Shown one piece after another: positions 1 through 7,591 of a stretch of DNA of 19,829 nucleotides. The position numbers were made by a program, and so were the translations under genes. Position 1 is the first letter of the stretch; every line of letters starts with the position of its first letter. The notes beneath the pieces were generated by a model. The model did no database searches. It had not been told where the DNA came from and worked only from the letters and a program-made list of their open reading frames with translations. This DNA comes from JAJTZA01 sp041749815 (GTDB lineage: Bacteria > Verrucomicrobiota > Verrucomicrobiia > Chthoniobacterales > Terrimicrobiaceae), in assembly GCA_041749815.1 (NCBI GenBank), contig JBGTAR010000382.1, positions 1 through 19,829 on the forward strand, given 5' to 3'.

Positions 1-581
1 CGATACAACTCCTCACCCTCGCGGCAACGTTCGCCGATCCCACAAAAGATACTCACCCCTTCCTGATGACCGATCATGTTGTGGATCATTTCGGTAAGAA
101 GCACCGTCTTGCCCACACCCGCACCGCCGAAGAGTCCTGCCTTGCCGCCAAGTTCCAGTGGCACGAGCACGTCGATCACTTTGATGCCCGTCTCAAAGAT
201 TTCCGACTTGGTGGAACGCCGGGCCAGTGGCGGCGGTGTGCGATGCACGGAACGCCACTGAACGTCGGTAGGCGGTGGTTTGCGGTCGATCGTGTCTCCA
301 AACACATCAAACATCCGGGACAGAATCGCTTTGCCCACAGGCGCTTTCAAAGGGCCGCCAGTGTCCTCCACGGTCATGCCACGAGCCAGGCCTTGTGTCG
401 GCGTCAGCGCAATCCCTCGAACGCGGCACGCATCGCGTTGGGCCTGCACTTCAATGACAATCTCCTCCTTCTTGCCCGCGTGCAGCAGGCTATTGATCGC
501 TGGCAAGTGGTCATCAAAATGCACATCCACGACGCTGCCTCTGACTGAGACGACCGTGCCAAGATTTGCCTTCTTTTTCAT
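1..581 (-). CDS. atpD: Alternative (N-type) F1F0 ATPase, F1 beta subunit, N-terminal part; runs off the window
   Basis: The frame is open from an ATG at 579-581 to the window edge and gives about 193 residues, so the C-terminal half or more is missing. The product is the catalytic beta subunit of an F-type ATPase. The beta-barrel start (GTVVSVRGSVVDVHF, residues 8-22) is followed by a Walker A loop GGAGVGKT at 152-159 and by GERCREGEELY, where ordinary F-ATPases have GERTREGNDLY. The stretch around DVQWRSVHRTPPPLARRSTK (106-125) and the whole divergent N-terminus match the N-ATPase type, which is usually an extra, laterally transferred, Na+-linked enzyme beside the housekeeping one. Its operon normally begins with the beta gene. 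The start overlaps the stop of the GH130 gene as ATGA, so the two are translationally coupled. The remaining subunit genes should lie to the left of the window. Confidence 0.93.
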   Translation of the reverse strand, partial: MKKKANLGTVVSVRGSVVDVHFDDHLPAINSLLHAGKKEEIVIEVQAQRDACRVRGIALTPTQGLARGMTVEDTGGPLKAPVGKAILSRMFDVFGDTIDRKPPPTDVQWRSVHRTPPPLARRSTKSEIFETGIKVIDVLVPLELGGKAGLFGGAGVGKTVLLTEMIHNMIGHQEGVSIFCGIGERCREGEELY

Positions 582-1747
582 TCTGCCAGCGCTTCCTCAA
601 GATACGCGGTTGGGATAACATTTGCAGAGGGAGAGATGCGCGAAACTTGGTCAGCCACATCAGCCGGGGCCCCTTGCGGAAGGTGTTCCGGCAGGGTCAG
701 CGTTGCGACACCGATTCGGCTGTCAGCCATACCGTAGTATATGTCGAAGCGGTCTGGTGTGTCGAGATCATCCCGCCGATCGATGCCGGTCGGGAATACG
801 ACATTTGCGACCATGCCTTGAAGTTCTTCCGGAGACTGTGGAGTCAGCACCGGCTCGGGCGACCGATAGCGAATCCTCTGGGGATGTTCTTCCGAGAGCA
901 CCATGACTCCTGCGGAATAACAAAGTTCACGACAGGCCTTGTCCGGCTCTGTTGACTTGCTCACTCCATGATAAATGATCAGCCAGCCATGGCGCGTGAG
1001 GACAGGGGGAGTTCCACCACCGATTTTTAGTTGCTCCCATGCAGACACGGGAGTCGCCAGCCGGTAGTGCGAATTAAACAAGCCGGGGAGATGCGGTCCG
1101 AGACCCTTCGGCGGCATCGGGCAGTAGGAAATCCAGATGCTTTCATGTTCTCGATCCATCCATCGACACTGGCCTTCGCAGACTGTTTCATCGGGGAGCG
1201 TTCCGGGAAAAAGCGGGCGATGGATCAGACCCATTTGCATCTTCCCGGCATGATTGGGAATGGCGACGGGGAAGATGCTGGCGTCTTTGTTATCCACATG
1301 GACAAAGTCGATGCCGCGATAGGGCTCAAAGGTTGCCAACCCGATGCGCTCCCAATGAAACAAGTCCCCCGACATTGCCAAGGCAATCCTGGGGCCAATT
1401 GGTGAACGCGCGGTATAAGTCATCACGTAATGCCCAAGCGGTTCAACAAACGTGATCCGTGCATCCTCGCAACCACCGCCCCCGCCAACTAGCAGTTCGT
1501 AGTCGGCTTCAGGTTCGAGAGCAATGCCCAGCCGCTCGACGCCACACGGATCGCCAGCCTCGTTGAATTGAACGCGAGCGATGCCAATGCGTGAATAATT
1601 CCCCTTCGCGACGAGCCTTGGAAAAAGGTAAAGCTCCCCATCTGGACCGCGCACGGCGGCAGGGTTCAGCACACCCTCGACTTCGTGGGGATTGCCGGGT
1701 TCCGGCGCCATGATCTCACCGAGCCGATGGAGTTGGAATCCACTCAT
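578..1747 (-). CDS. GH130-family glycoside phosphorylase/glycosidase-like protein
   Basis: This 389-residue protein has the five-bladed propeller signatures of family GH130 (beta-mannoside phosphorylases and relatives). They are GVLNPAAV at 25-32, CEDARIT at 93-99, KDASIFP at 154-160, GGGTPPVLTRHGWLIIYHGV at 243-262, VVFPTG at 316-321 and DIYYGMAD at 335-342. No signal peptide is visible, so it should act in the cytosol. Known members split beta-mannosides with phosphate, giving mannose 1-phosphate, but the exact substrate cannot be read from the sequence. A GGAGGA ribosome-binding site lies about 7 nt before the ATG. The stop overlaps the start of the ATPase beta gene by 4 nt, and the SDR gene ends 53 nt upstream, so all three are probably co-transcribed. 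GH130-like genes are often labelled simply 'glycosidase' beside N-ATPase and stress genes. Confidence 0.85.
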   Translation of the reverse strand: MSGFQLHRLGEIMAPEPGNPHEVEGVLNPAAVRGPDGELYLFPRLVAKGNYSRIGIARVQFNEAGDPCGVERLGIALEPEADYELLVGGGGGCEDARITFVEPLGHYVMTYTARSPIGPRIALAMSGDLFHWERIGLATFEPYRGIDFVHVDNKDASIFPVAIPNHAGKMQMGLIHRPLFPGTLPDETVCEGQCRWMDREHESIWISYCPMPPKGLGPHLPGLFNSHYRLATPVSAWEQLKIGGGTPPVLTRHGWLIIYHGVSKSTEPDKACRELCYSAGVMVLSEEHPQRIRYRSPEPVLTPQSPEELQGMVANVVFPTGIDRRDDLDTPDRFDIYYGMADSRIGVATLTLPEHLPQGAPADVADQVSRISPSANVIPTAYLEEALAE

Positions 1748-1800
1748 GGTTCGTCCTCCAGGCAGGCCACGCGGCTTCGGGTAAATGATGACATTTTTGA

Positions 1801-2664
1801 CTAAGTCGTTGGGAAATCCGCTCCGCGAGAAACCTTTTCCCAGGCCGAAAACTCCTCGGTCAGCGTGCGGAGTTTGGCCATGGCACCTTCATATGCGCTG
1901 TTGCCCAGCAGCAGTCGATGCGGCGGGCTCGCCAGCTCAATCGCTTCGACGATAGCCTGCACCGCCCGGACGGGATCGCCCGCTTGCTTGCCTGAGTCGG
2001 CGCGCACCTCACTGCGCCAGTCGCCGGCTGTGTCCGCGTAGTCTGCGATTTGCCGTTTGCTTTCGTTCGCCGAGCGCCCGGCCCAATCCGTGCGAAACCC
2101 GCTTGGTTCAACGAGCATCACCTTGATGCCCAGCGGCTCCACCTCCTGCCAGAGCGCTTCGGACAGACCCTCCACCGCAAACTTTGTTGCGTTGTAGTAT
2201 CCAAGCGCAGGGAAGGCGCACAGGCCACCAATGGAGGAGAAATTTACGATGAATCCGTGACGGCGTGCGCGCATCCCTGGCAACACCGCGTGAATCATCC
2301 GGCTGAGACCAAAAAAGTTAACCTCAAACATGCGGCGGACCTGCTCCTCCTCGCTCTCCTCGACTGCCGCAAAGTAACCGATACCGGCGTTATTCACGAG
2401 CACGTCGATACGTCCAAATTTTTCTTCCGCGGCTTTGATGACTGCATCGATCTGGTGCTGATCGGTGACATCGAGCTTAAGCACCAAAGCCTCTCCCAGA
2501 TCGGCGAGGTCGCTGACTTCATCGGGATCCCGCGCCGTGACGATCACACGCTCGCCGCTCTCCAGAACATGTTGTGCGAGATGACGGCCGAAGCCGGTCG
2601 AACAGCCGGTGATAAGCCAGACGGCCTTTTCTGCGTTTGTTGGTGAGGTGTTTTTTGTTGTCAT
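1801..2664 (-). CDS. Short-chain dehydrogenase/reductase (classical SDR)
   Basis: A 287-residue NAD(P)-dependent oxidoreductase. The Rossmann motif TGCSTGFG is at 19-26, NNAG at 91-94, the catalytic Ser in NFSSIGG near 143-144 and the YxxxK pair at Tyr157 and Lys161. The length, about 40 residues longer than the SDR core, and the motif TGCSTGFG are typical of the subgroup annotated simply as 'oxidoreductase'; the substrate is unknown. No good Shine-Dalgarno sequence precedes the ATG. The gene ends 53 nt before the GH130 gene and is separated by 212 nt from the histidine phosphatase upstream, so it may begin a new transcription unit, but I see no copy of the shared palindromic promoter motif there. 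The 2665-2876 gap holds nothing else I can recognise. Confidence 0.9.
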   Translation of the reverse strand: MTTKNTSPTNAEKAVWLITGCSTGFGRHLAQHVLESGERVIVTARDPDEVSDLADLGEALVLKLDVTDQHQIDAVIKAAEEKFGRIDVLVNNAGIGYFAAVEESEEEQVRRMFEVNFFGLSRMIHAVLPGMRARRHGFIVNFSSIGGLCAFPALGYYNATKFAVEGLSEALWQEVEPLGIKVMLVEPSGFRTDWAGRSANESKRQIADYADTAGDWRSEVRADSGKQAGDPVRAVQAIVEAIELASPPHRLLLGNSAYEGAMAKLRTLTEEFSAWEKVSRGADFPTT

Positions 2665-2876
2665 GATATATTGTGTGGATTCGATTTTGATGGCTGCGTT
2701 TAAGCGGCTGCGTCAAATGACTGGAGGATTTTGGCGCTGGCGGAATTGACACTTTCGTGAGAGATGGCTTTTGGATTGATGGGCCTCTCCGGAAGGAGAA
2801 AAGGAGCCTTCCCAACTATCCCCGTTGTTGATGGATTCATCCAATACCTCCCCTTGCAGCGGCTCATAGCTGTGGG

Positions 2877-3659
2877 CTATGGTGAAATCACCACGGAGGT
2901 TGTAGCCGGGATTTCACCGCCCTCATTCTCCCAGCGCTGGATCGCCTGTTGTTTCATCGTCTGGCCGGAGGGGTGTGACAGCGCGGAGTGGGAGAGACCG
3001 CGCGAATTGAAGTTCCACAAAGCGATGACCGACACTTCGGGATGGTCGGGGTTGTTACCGAGCACGCTCACTGAAGCGGTACCAAGGGGAAAATGCTGCG
3101 CGTCGGCCAATGGAAGCCCGATCCAACGTGCGGCAAGAATTCCGCCAAACTGACCATGCGAAAAGAGGGCAACATTTCCGTGCAGGGTCCGCAGTCGGGC
3201 TAGGACGCGATCTGCACGTTCTGAAACCCCGGCGGGCATTTCCCCGTTCGGGCAGCCATCAGAAAGAACACTCCAACCCGGACGGTGCCTGCGGATGTCT
3301 GCGGAGAGTTTTCCTTCGTAGTCTCCGTAATTCCACTCGACCAGATCCGGTTCGATTTCCGGCACTGGTTTCAAATTGACGATTTCACATGTTTGTCGGG
3401 CGCGTTGGAGGGGACTTGTCAACACGTGCGCGAAGCCGACGTCCTGCAAGTGCGTGCCAAGTTCATGCGCCTCATTCTCACCTTGCAAGGTCAGCGGAAT
3501 GTCCGAGAGACCGGTGTGCTGTCCGGTGATCGACCATGCGGTTTCCCCGTGCCGGATGATAAAAATAGAAAGCGGCATGGCCGACGGCTTGGCTTGCTGC
3601 GCTTGAGGTGGATCGAGAGCTGTCATCGTGCTTCCACCCAGATGGGATTTTGGTTTCAT
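2877..3659 (-). CDS. Histidine phosphatase family protein (phosphoglycerate mutase-like)
   Basis: Branch-2-type histidine phosphatase fold, 260 residues from the first ATG. The phosphorylated His lies in RHGET (R36-H37-G38-E39). SPLQRARQT (82-90) supplies a phosphate-binding Arg, EWNYGDYEG (108-116) carries the acid residue, and the second His is H168 in FSHGQ. It could be a phosphoglycerate mutase or a broader sugar or nucleotide phosphatase. The context next to fructose-bisphosphate aldolase hints at a sugar phosphate but does not prove it. The first ATG (3657-3659) overlaps the aldolase stop as ATGA. A second ATG at residue 12 (3626) has GGTGGA 6 nt upstream and is a reasonable alternative start. 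The C-terminal 40 residues beyond the fold are not recognised. Confidence 0.88.
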   Translation of the reverse strand: MKPKSHLGGSTMTALDPPQAQQAKPSAMPLSIFIIRHGETAWSITGQHTGLSDIPLTLQGENEAHELGTHLQDVGFAHVLTSPLQRARQTCEIVNLKPVPEIEPDLVEWNYGDYEGKLSADIRRHRPGWSVLSDGCPNGEMPAGVSERADRVLARLRTLHGNVALFSHGQFGGILAARWIGLPLADAQHFPLGTASVSVLGNNPDHPEVSVIALWNFNSRGLSHSALSHPSGQTMKQQAIQRWENEGGEIPATTSVVISP

Positions 3660-4690
3660 TGTCCGTTGTCGAGAAGCTCCATTTCAGGCGTGTATTCGCC
3701 CCGGCGTGCAGCCAGATTGTATTTGGCGCGATGGCTCAACGCCATCTGGGCTTTTTTCACATTGGCTTTCTGACCAGACCAGATTTCTAGTGCCGGCTGT
3801 TGGAGAGCGCGGCCAAACGAAAATGAGAGAGCCCAAGGAGCCCGAATCTTGAATCGCATATTCATGGCGTTCAGGCGGGCCGAGGCGAGTTCGCCAGACT
3901 GTCCGCCTGACAGGAAAGCAATTCCCGGAACGGCGGCAGGAACAGCTCGAAGGAGACAGTCCACCGTGCTGTCAGCAACCACGGTTGCCGACTCCTGGGT
4001 TGGGCAATTCAGTCCTGGCAGCACCATATTCGGTTTCAAAATCATGCCCTCCAAAAGAACGCCCTGAAGGTGAAGTTGAATGAAAACGGTCCGCAGCGTT
4101 TCCTCTGTCACGTCGTTGCACCGCGACAGGGAATGAGAGCCATCCATAAGAACCTCCGGCTCGACCACCGGAACGAGCCCTGCTTCCTGACAAAGTGCCG
4201 CATAGCGAGCCAATACCTGTGCATTGACCTCCATTCCGGCCTGGGTGGGGAGGCCGTCCTCGATTGCGATCACAGAGCGCCATTTGGCGAACCTCGCGCC
4301 CATCTGTGCATACTCAGTGAGGCGCTCGCGCAACTCATCCAGCCCGGATGTCACCATTTCGCCGGGATGGCCGGCCAGGTCCTCCTCGCCAAGATCCACT
4401 TTGATGCCGGGGATGATTCCCGCATCCGTGAGAACTTTCAGAAAGGGAACTCCGCTGGTCGTGTGCTGACGGATTGTCTCGTCATAGAGGATCACGGCGC
4501 TAATGCATTCGCCGAGGCCGGGCGTCGTCACCATCACCTCCCGCCAAGCACGGCGATTCTCAAGCTCGGGGGGAATGCCGTGCGCTTCAAACCGTTGGTT
4601 GCAGGTGTGGTTGCTCTCATCCATCGCCAGCAGCCCCTTGTCATCGGCAACCATCTTCTTCGCCGTTTCCATCAATTCTTGTGGGTTCAT
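3656..4690 (-). CDS. Fructose-bisphosphate aldolase, class I
   Basis: Schiff-base (class I) aldolase that interconverts fructose 1,6-bisphosphate with dihydroxyacetone phosphate and glyceraldehyde 3-phosphate. In the 344-residue form, GLLAMDES lies near residues 19-26, with Asp24 the active-site acid. KWRSVIAI starts at Lys136, EPEVLMDGSHSLSRC begins at 177, and the Schiff-base lysine is Lys219 in LKPNMVLPG. FLSGGQSGELAS and PWALSFSFGRALQQPALEIW follow. The frame is open 14 codons further upstream, but I choose the ATG at 4688-4690: it begins the conserved N-terminus and overlaps the preceding stop as ATGA, the same arrangement as at its own 3' end. It is the middle gene of a tightly coupled three-gene operon driven from the palindromic promoter at 5155-5200. 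Confidence 0.94.
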   Translation of the reverse strand: MNPQELMETAKKMVADDKGLLAMDESNHTCNQRFEAHGIPPELENRRAWREVMVTTPGLGECISAVILYDETIRQHTTSGVPFLKVLTDAGIIPGIKVDLGEEDLAGHPGEMVTSGLDELRERLTEYAQMGARFAKWRSVIAIEDGLPTQAGMEVNAQVLARYAALCQEAGLVPVVEPEVLMDGSHSLSRCNDVTEETLRTVFIQLHLQGVLLEGMILKPNMVLPGLNCPTQESATVVADSTVDCLLRAVPAAVPGIAFLSGGQSGELASARLNAMNMRFKIRAPWALSFSFGRALQQPALEIWSGQKANVKKAQMALSHRAKYNLAARRGEYTPEMELLDNGQ

Positions 4691-5115
4691 TGGTGCGCGG
4701 TGTGTCCAAAAGGCTGCGTTTCGCCAAGCCACTTGCGCGCCTCGGCGGTGTCAGAGTGCTCGAAGAATCGGACCTTGGCTTTTGTGAAGGGTTTGACGAA
4801 TGCCACCATGTCCCGCTGCCATTTCTTTTCCCCGACCGTCGCGAGGCGCTCAATGTCATCGAAGTGGGCGACTCCGAACTTCAAGTCCTCCCATGCCGCC
4901 CCGAGTTCCCAGCCGTGGAAGTCGACCATGTCAAACAGGACGCACACTTTCCCCTGCTGACCCGCAAGCCGGTCAAACTCCGGCACAAAGTCCTCGTAAT
5001 CCGCTTTCTTGAGCTTTCCGCTGACATGGATGACGAGAATCTTCCCGCCGTTTTCTTCGTTGAGTTGAATGGGCACTTTTGAAATCTTTTCTGTTTCGGG
5101 TGAGGATCGTTTCAC
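4687..5115 (-). CDS. SpoIIAA-like (STAS/SEC14-type) domain protein
   Basis: A small soluble protein of 142 residues, resembling the SpoIIAA-like family (PF11964, formerly DUF3478): a beta-strand start LVIHVSGKLKKADYEDFVPEFDRL, then VCVLFDMVDFHGWELGAAWEDLKFG and the late KVRFFEHSDTAEARKWL. Family members are small cytosolic proteins often found in stress gene groups, and their biochemical role is unsettled. The first possible start is GTG at 5113-5115, after an in-frame stop 11 codons upstream. AGGA sits directly against this GTG, which is too close for an ideal ribosome site, so a slightly later start is possible. It is the first gene of the aldolase operon, and its TGA overlaps the aldolase ATG. 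With the predicted -10 at 5155-5160 the leader would be about 33 nt. Confidence 0.82.
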   Translation of the reverse strand: MKRSSPETEKISKVPIQLNEENGGKILVIHVSGKLKKADYEDFVPEFDRLAGQQGKVCVLFDMVDFHGWELGAAWEDLKFGVAHFDDIERLATVGEKKWQRDMVAFVKPFTKAKVRFFEHSDTAEARKWLGETQPFGHTAHQ

Positions 5116-5154
5116 TCCTGCGAGCGAGCCGTTTTTGAGTCCTTCTCAGATCCT

Positions 5155-5200
5155 AATTTAGCCCATGGGCCTTAGCGCTGATATGGGGTGTTCACTCCAT
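5155..5200 (-). promoter_or_regulatory. Palindromic-activator promoter of the STAS-aldolase-phosphatase operon
   Basis: On the plus strand 5183-5200 reads ATGGGGTGTTCACTCCAT, an 18-bp near-palindrome. Reading toward the gene on the minus strand, exactly 22 nt separate it from TAAATT (5155-5160), a plausible -10. The hexamer 17 nt upstream of that -10 is not a -35 consensus, so an activator bound at the palindrome (centre about -43) is likely needed. The same layout and spacing occurs at 7403-7448, 12465-12510 and 15669-15714. The spacer also holds the perfect 10-bp palindrome GCCCATGGGC (5161-5170). Confidence 0.7.
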
Positions 5201-5276
5201 AGCGAGATGGAAGTTGAGGACTTATATTCCCGCCGAGATCGGATGGATTTTCCCCATTTGGGTTTCCTCAGACGGA

Positions 5277-5312
5277 AAAGAGCATCAAACTCCCGACCCC
5301 ACGACGCTCTTT
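5277..5312 (-). terminator. Possible terminator hairpin after the DUF2254 gene
   Basis: Just past the DUF2254 stop, the minus strand can form a 10-bp stem AAAGAGCGTC/GATGCTCTTT with one G-T pair and a 16-nt loop. Only a short T run follows, so it is a weak intrinsic terminator. Its position, between the DUF2254 gene and the next promoter, fits. Confidence 0.45.
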
Positions 5313-5320
5313 CAAATCCC

Positions 5321-6646
5321 TTATTTAACCAACCCGGTCTCGAGTGCCTCGCGCACAATTGCCAACCGACTCTCAAATCGGGCCCGGTCGTGAGGGGATT
5401 CGATGGTGCGTTCGCCCAATTCGGCGATCCCTTGCACTTCTTGCTGGAGCGTGCGTCGCCGACTCGGATTGGTTGTGAGACTGCCGATGGTTTGCAGCGC
5501 CCCGAGCATCCGCAGCATCACACCGACATTCCCTGCGGCGCTTCCTCGGATTTGATCGAATGATTCGGCCACCAAGTCGGCAAAGCTCGGTCCGATCGTG
5601 ATCACTCTCAGTTGCCCGTCCTCATAGCGATGCGACAGAGGGATGTTGCGGGCGACAAGCCGCGCCAGAATTGCCGTCAGATAATCCACACACATCACAG
5701 CCGTCGTGGTGTCGTTGATGCCCGGGGAGAGTGCTCGCAGAGCAATGTCCACGAGCTGCCGGATGCCAAAGGCAGCATCCTGCTGCACCTCGCGATGGCG
5801 GTCGATCCTGTAGGCCGCCTGCAGGTCGGCAAGGATCTCTTTTGACGGCGGCTCCTCCAGAGCGAGCGATGCGAGAAGCGTATCCTCGACCACAAACGTG
5901 CCGATGCCGCGCTCCATCCGCACGATGGTCTTGTGCTCCCTCGCCAAGTGCAGGAGCGTGGCATTATCCACGATTTGGATGTAGCCGTTTACCCGGGCCG
6001 GGACGGGCTGCCAGTTCCTTTCCGGCAGAGGGAGACGTAACTGATCCTCTTCTTCGTCCACCGGCGGTTGACCAATTTTCTCCGGGAAAAGCCGGTCAAT
6101 CGCCTCCAGGGTTTCTTTGGCTACTGAAGCAATGATGCTCGATGCCTGGATCGAAGCGGCGATGTGATGAATGAAGAAAATAAGCGCGCCGATACCGCTG
6201 ATCGCGAGCAAGACGCCAAAAGCCACGGCCATGCTCGGAATAAATCCCGCCTCGTCCCCGCCGCGAATCGTGCGTAATACGATCAAGCAATAAGTGAAAA
6301 CGCCGGCGAAAATGCCGAGCACAACCTGCGTGACACGGTCTCGCATGAAGTTCCGAAGGATCCGGGAGGTGTATTGGCTGGAAGCCAGAGCCAGCGTCAC
6401 CAAGACCATCGAAAATGTGACGCCCACCACGGTCATCATCGAGCCGGCAATCGTGGACAACACCCCACGTGCGCCCGACGCGCTGGCGCCAAACAGCCGC
6501 GGCCAGCGGGCCATCCACTCCTGGCCAACGGTCGTGTCCACTTGAGTCAAGCCTGCTGCAATCGCAATGCCGCCAGCCACAATCAATGAGGGCAAAAACC
6601 AAAAACTGCCCCGCAGGGTGTTCCAGAGCTGTTTGAGCTTGTTCAT
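5321..6646 (-). CDS. DUF2254 family inner-membrane protein
   Basis: A 441-residue protein with the DUF2254 (PF10011) layout. Four hydrophobic segments lie in the first 170 residues (about 14-36, 62-95, 106-128 and 136-165), followed by a soluble C-terminal part. The family signature ALSPGINDTTTAVMCVDYL lies in that soluble part. The protein is expected in the cytoplasmic membrane, and no biochemical function is established for the family. A clear GGAAGGA site lies 6-7 nt before the ATG at 6644-6646. It stands alone between a PPK2 gene relic and the aldolase operon. No copy of the shared palindromic motif is found upstream, so it is probably expressed independently of the neighbouring regulon. 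Confidence 0.88.
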   Translation of the reverse strand: MNKLKQLWNTLRGSFWFLPSLIVAGGIAIAAGLTQVDTTVGQEWMARWPRLFGASASGARGVLSTIAGSMMTVVGVTFSMVLVTLALASSQYTSRILRNFMRDRVTQVVLGIFAGVFTYCLIVLRTIRGGDEAGFIPSMAVAFGVLLAISGIGALIFFIHHIAASIQASSIIASVAKETLEAIDRLFPEKIGQPPVDEEEDQLRLPLPERNWQPVPARVNGYIQIVDNATLLHLAREHKTIVRMERGIGTFVVEDTLLASLALEEPPSKEILADLQAAYRIDRHREVQQDAAFGIRQLVDIALRALSPGINDTTTAVMCVDYLTAILARLVARNIPLSHRYEDGQLRVITIGPSFADLVAESFDQIRGSAAGNVGVMLRMLGALQTIGSLTTNPSRRRTLQQEVQGIAELGERTIESPHDRARFESRLAIVREALETGLVK

Positions 6647-6677
6647 GGTTCATCCTTCCAACAGCGGCATTCGGCCT

Positions 6678-6815
6678 CAGAGCTCTTCATGGATGGCCAG
6701 CAATTCCTTGAGGCGCTCCTTGCTGACTGTCGGATAACTTCTCCCGAGTTCCTTCATTCTATCAAGGGTGATTCTGCGAAATGATCGGGCGGACACTCTT
6801 CGTGTTGTCGTCAGC
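6678..6815 (-). pseudogene. 3' relic of a second PPK2 gene
   Basis: The minus strand here encodes a decayed copy of the last 40-45 codons of a PPK2 gene. It reads LDRMKELGRSYPTVSKERLK followed by ELLAIHEEL and a stop, against LDTMNELGMSYPTVSKARQK and ELQTIRKEL in the intact gene at 7592. At nucleotide level GATCATTTCGCAGA and GACTGTCGGATAACT-type blocks match the intact gene's end. A one-base insertion (extra A after CGCAGA) breaks the frame between the conserved halves, and nothing upstream of this part survives. Divergence of the synonymous and amino-acid positions suggests an old paralogue, not a fresh duplication. Confidence 0.75.
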
Positions 6816-6829
6816 CGATGCCCAAGCAT

Positions 6830-7336
6830 TTAGTAGCCTTTTTTGAAGTCGACACCATTGCATTTTGGACAAGGCGGGACATGTCCTGTTCCCTTGAGTT
6901 GCACTTTCTGTCCGCAAGACAGGCAGGTCAAAGTACCAGCCGATGTCATCTCGCCCGTCTTGTATGCAAGTGTCTCTTTCGTTTTACAACTTAGGGAGTG
7001 CAACGCATTGCCGGTAATTTCAAGCACGGTTGTGAGGGAGGAAAGTGCCCCTGCGCCCAGCCGGGCCGGGTGAAGCCGTTCTTTGGCCTCTCCGCCAAGT
7101 TGCTGGGCATCGGATATGGTCTGGTCCAGGTCACGCGCAAGGTATTGTTTAAATTCTGCCCCTTGGTCCGCACTGAACTCTCCAAGGGCGGTCAACTGCT
7201 CGTGGGCTTTGTCGAGCGCCACTGACATGGATTCTTGCCCGCGTTCCTTCCCTGCCAAATAAAGTTCACTAAATTTACCGGCAAATTTATCGTACTGCTC
7301 TGCCAGCCGGTTCTTCTCCTGATCGTCGTTTTTCAT
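6830..7336 (-). CDS. DUF1451 zinc-ribbon protein
   Basis: A 168-residue soluble protein with a long, charged helical part (about 1-110) and a C-terminal zinc ribbon. The ribbon cysteines are Cys138, Cys141, Cys156 and Cys159, in the pattern TCLSCG...VPPCPKCN. This is the layout of the DUF1451 family (E. coli YbeL type), whose function is not known. The frame is open further upstream, but the ATG at 7334-7336 is chosen because AGGAG lies 7 nt before it. It has its own promoter with the shared palindrome (7403-7448), giving a predicted leader of about 60 nt. It is transcribed alone. Confidence 0.83.
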   Translation of the reverse strand: MKNDDQEKNRLAEQYDKFAGKFSELYLAGKERGQESMSVALDKAHEQLTALGEFSADQGAEFKQYLARDLDQTISDAQQLGGEAKERLHPARLGAGALSSLTTVLEITGNALHSLSCKTKETLAYKTGEMTSAGTLTCLSCGQKVQLKGTGHVPPCPKCNGVDFKKGY

Positions 7337-7402
7337 GCTGAAGCTCCTGTAAACGCAGCATGGAAAGAAATGCCGCAATGCCTAATGTTCGTGTAAAACC
7401 AT

Positions 7403-7448
7403 AAAATACGCGGCGGCCGGGATAGGCACTAGGGGGTGTTCACCCCAT
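7403..7448 (-). promoter_or_regulatory. Palindromic-activator promoter of the DUF1451 gene
   Basis: Plus-strand 7431-7448 reads AGGGGGTGTTCACCCCAT. On the minus strand exactly 22 nt separate it from TATTTT (7403-7408). No -35 consensus is present at the usual spacing. It is the most symmetric copy of the four, with GGGGTG and CACCCC arms around a central TT. The 7449-7591 stretch between it and the PPK2 stop contains nothing else I recognise. Confidence 0.7.
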
Positions 7449-7591
7449 ACCGGAAGTGGAGGGGCAACTCCGCCTACTCAAAGACAAGGGCTGAAAGTTT
7501 TCGATCCGCGGGAAGCAGCCGTGTCGCCTGGACATTCATCGGTCATCGTGCCGCATGCTCCCTGCTTGTGGATGGAGTGACCTTCGCGACT

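Noticed and set aside
4070..4960. Plus-strand reading frame of 296 codons, and similar ones at 11719-12426 and 13234-13890
   Set aside because: They are antisense shadows of the aldolase, aldehyde dehydrogenase and CopA genes, caused by high GC content.
5155..5200. Sigma-54 or MerR-type promoter as explanation of the shared motif
   Set aside because: There is no GG-N10-GC pair at -24/-12, and the palindrome lies upstream of the -35 position, not inside the -35/-10 spacer as MerR sites do.
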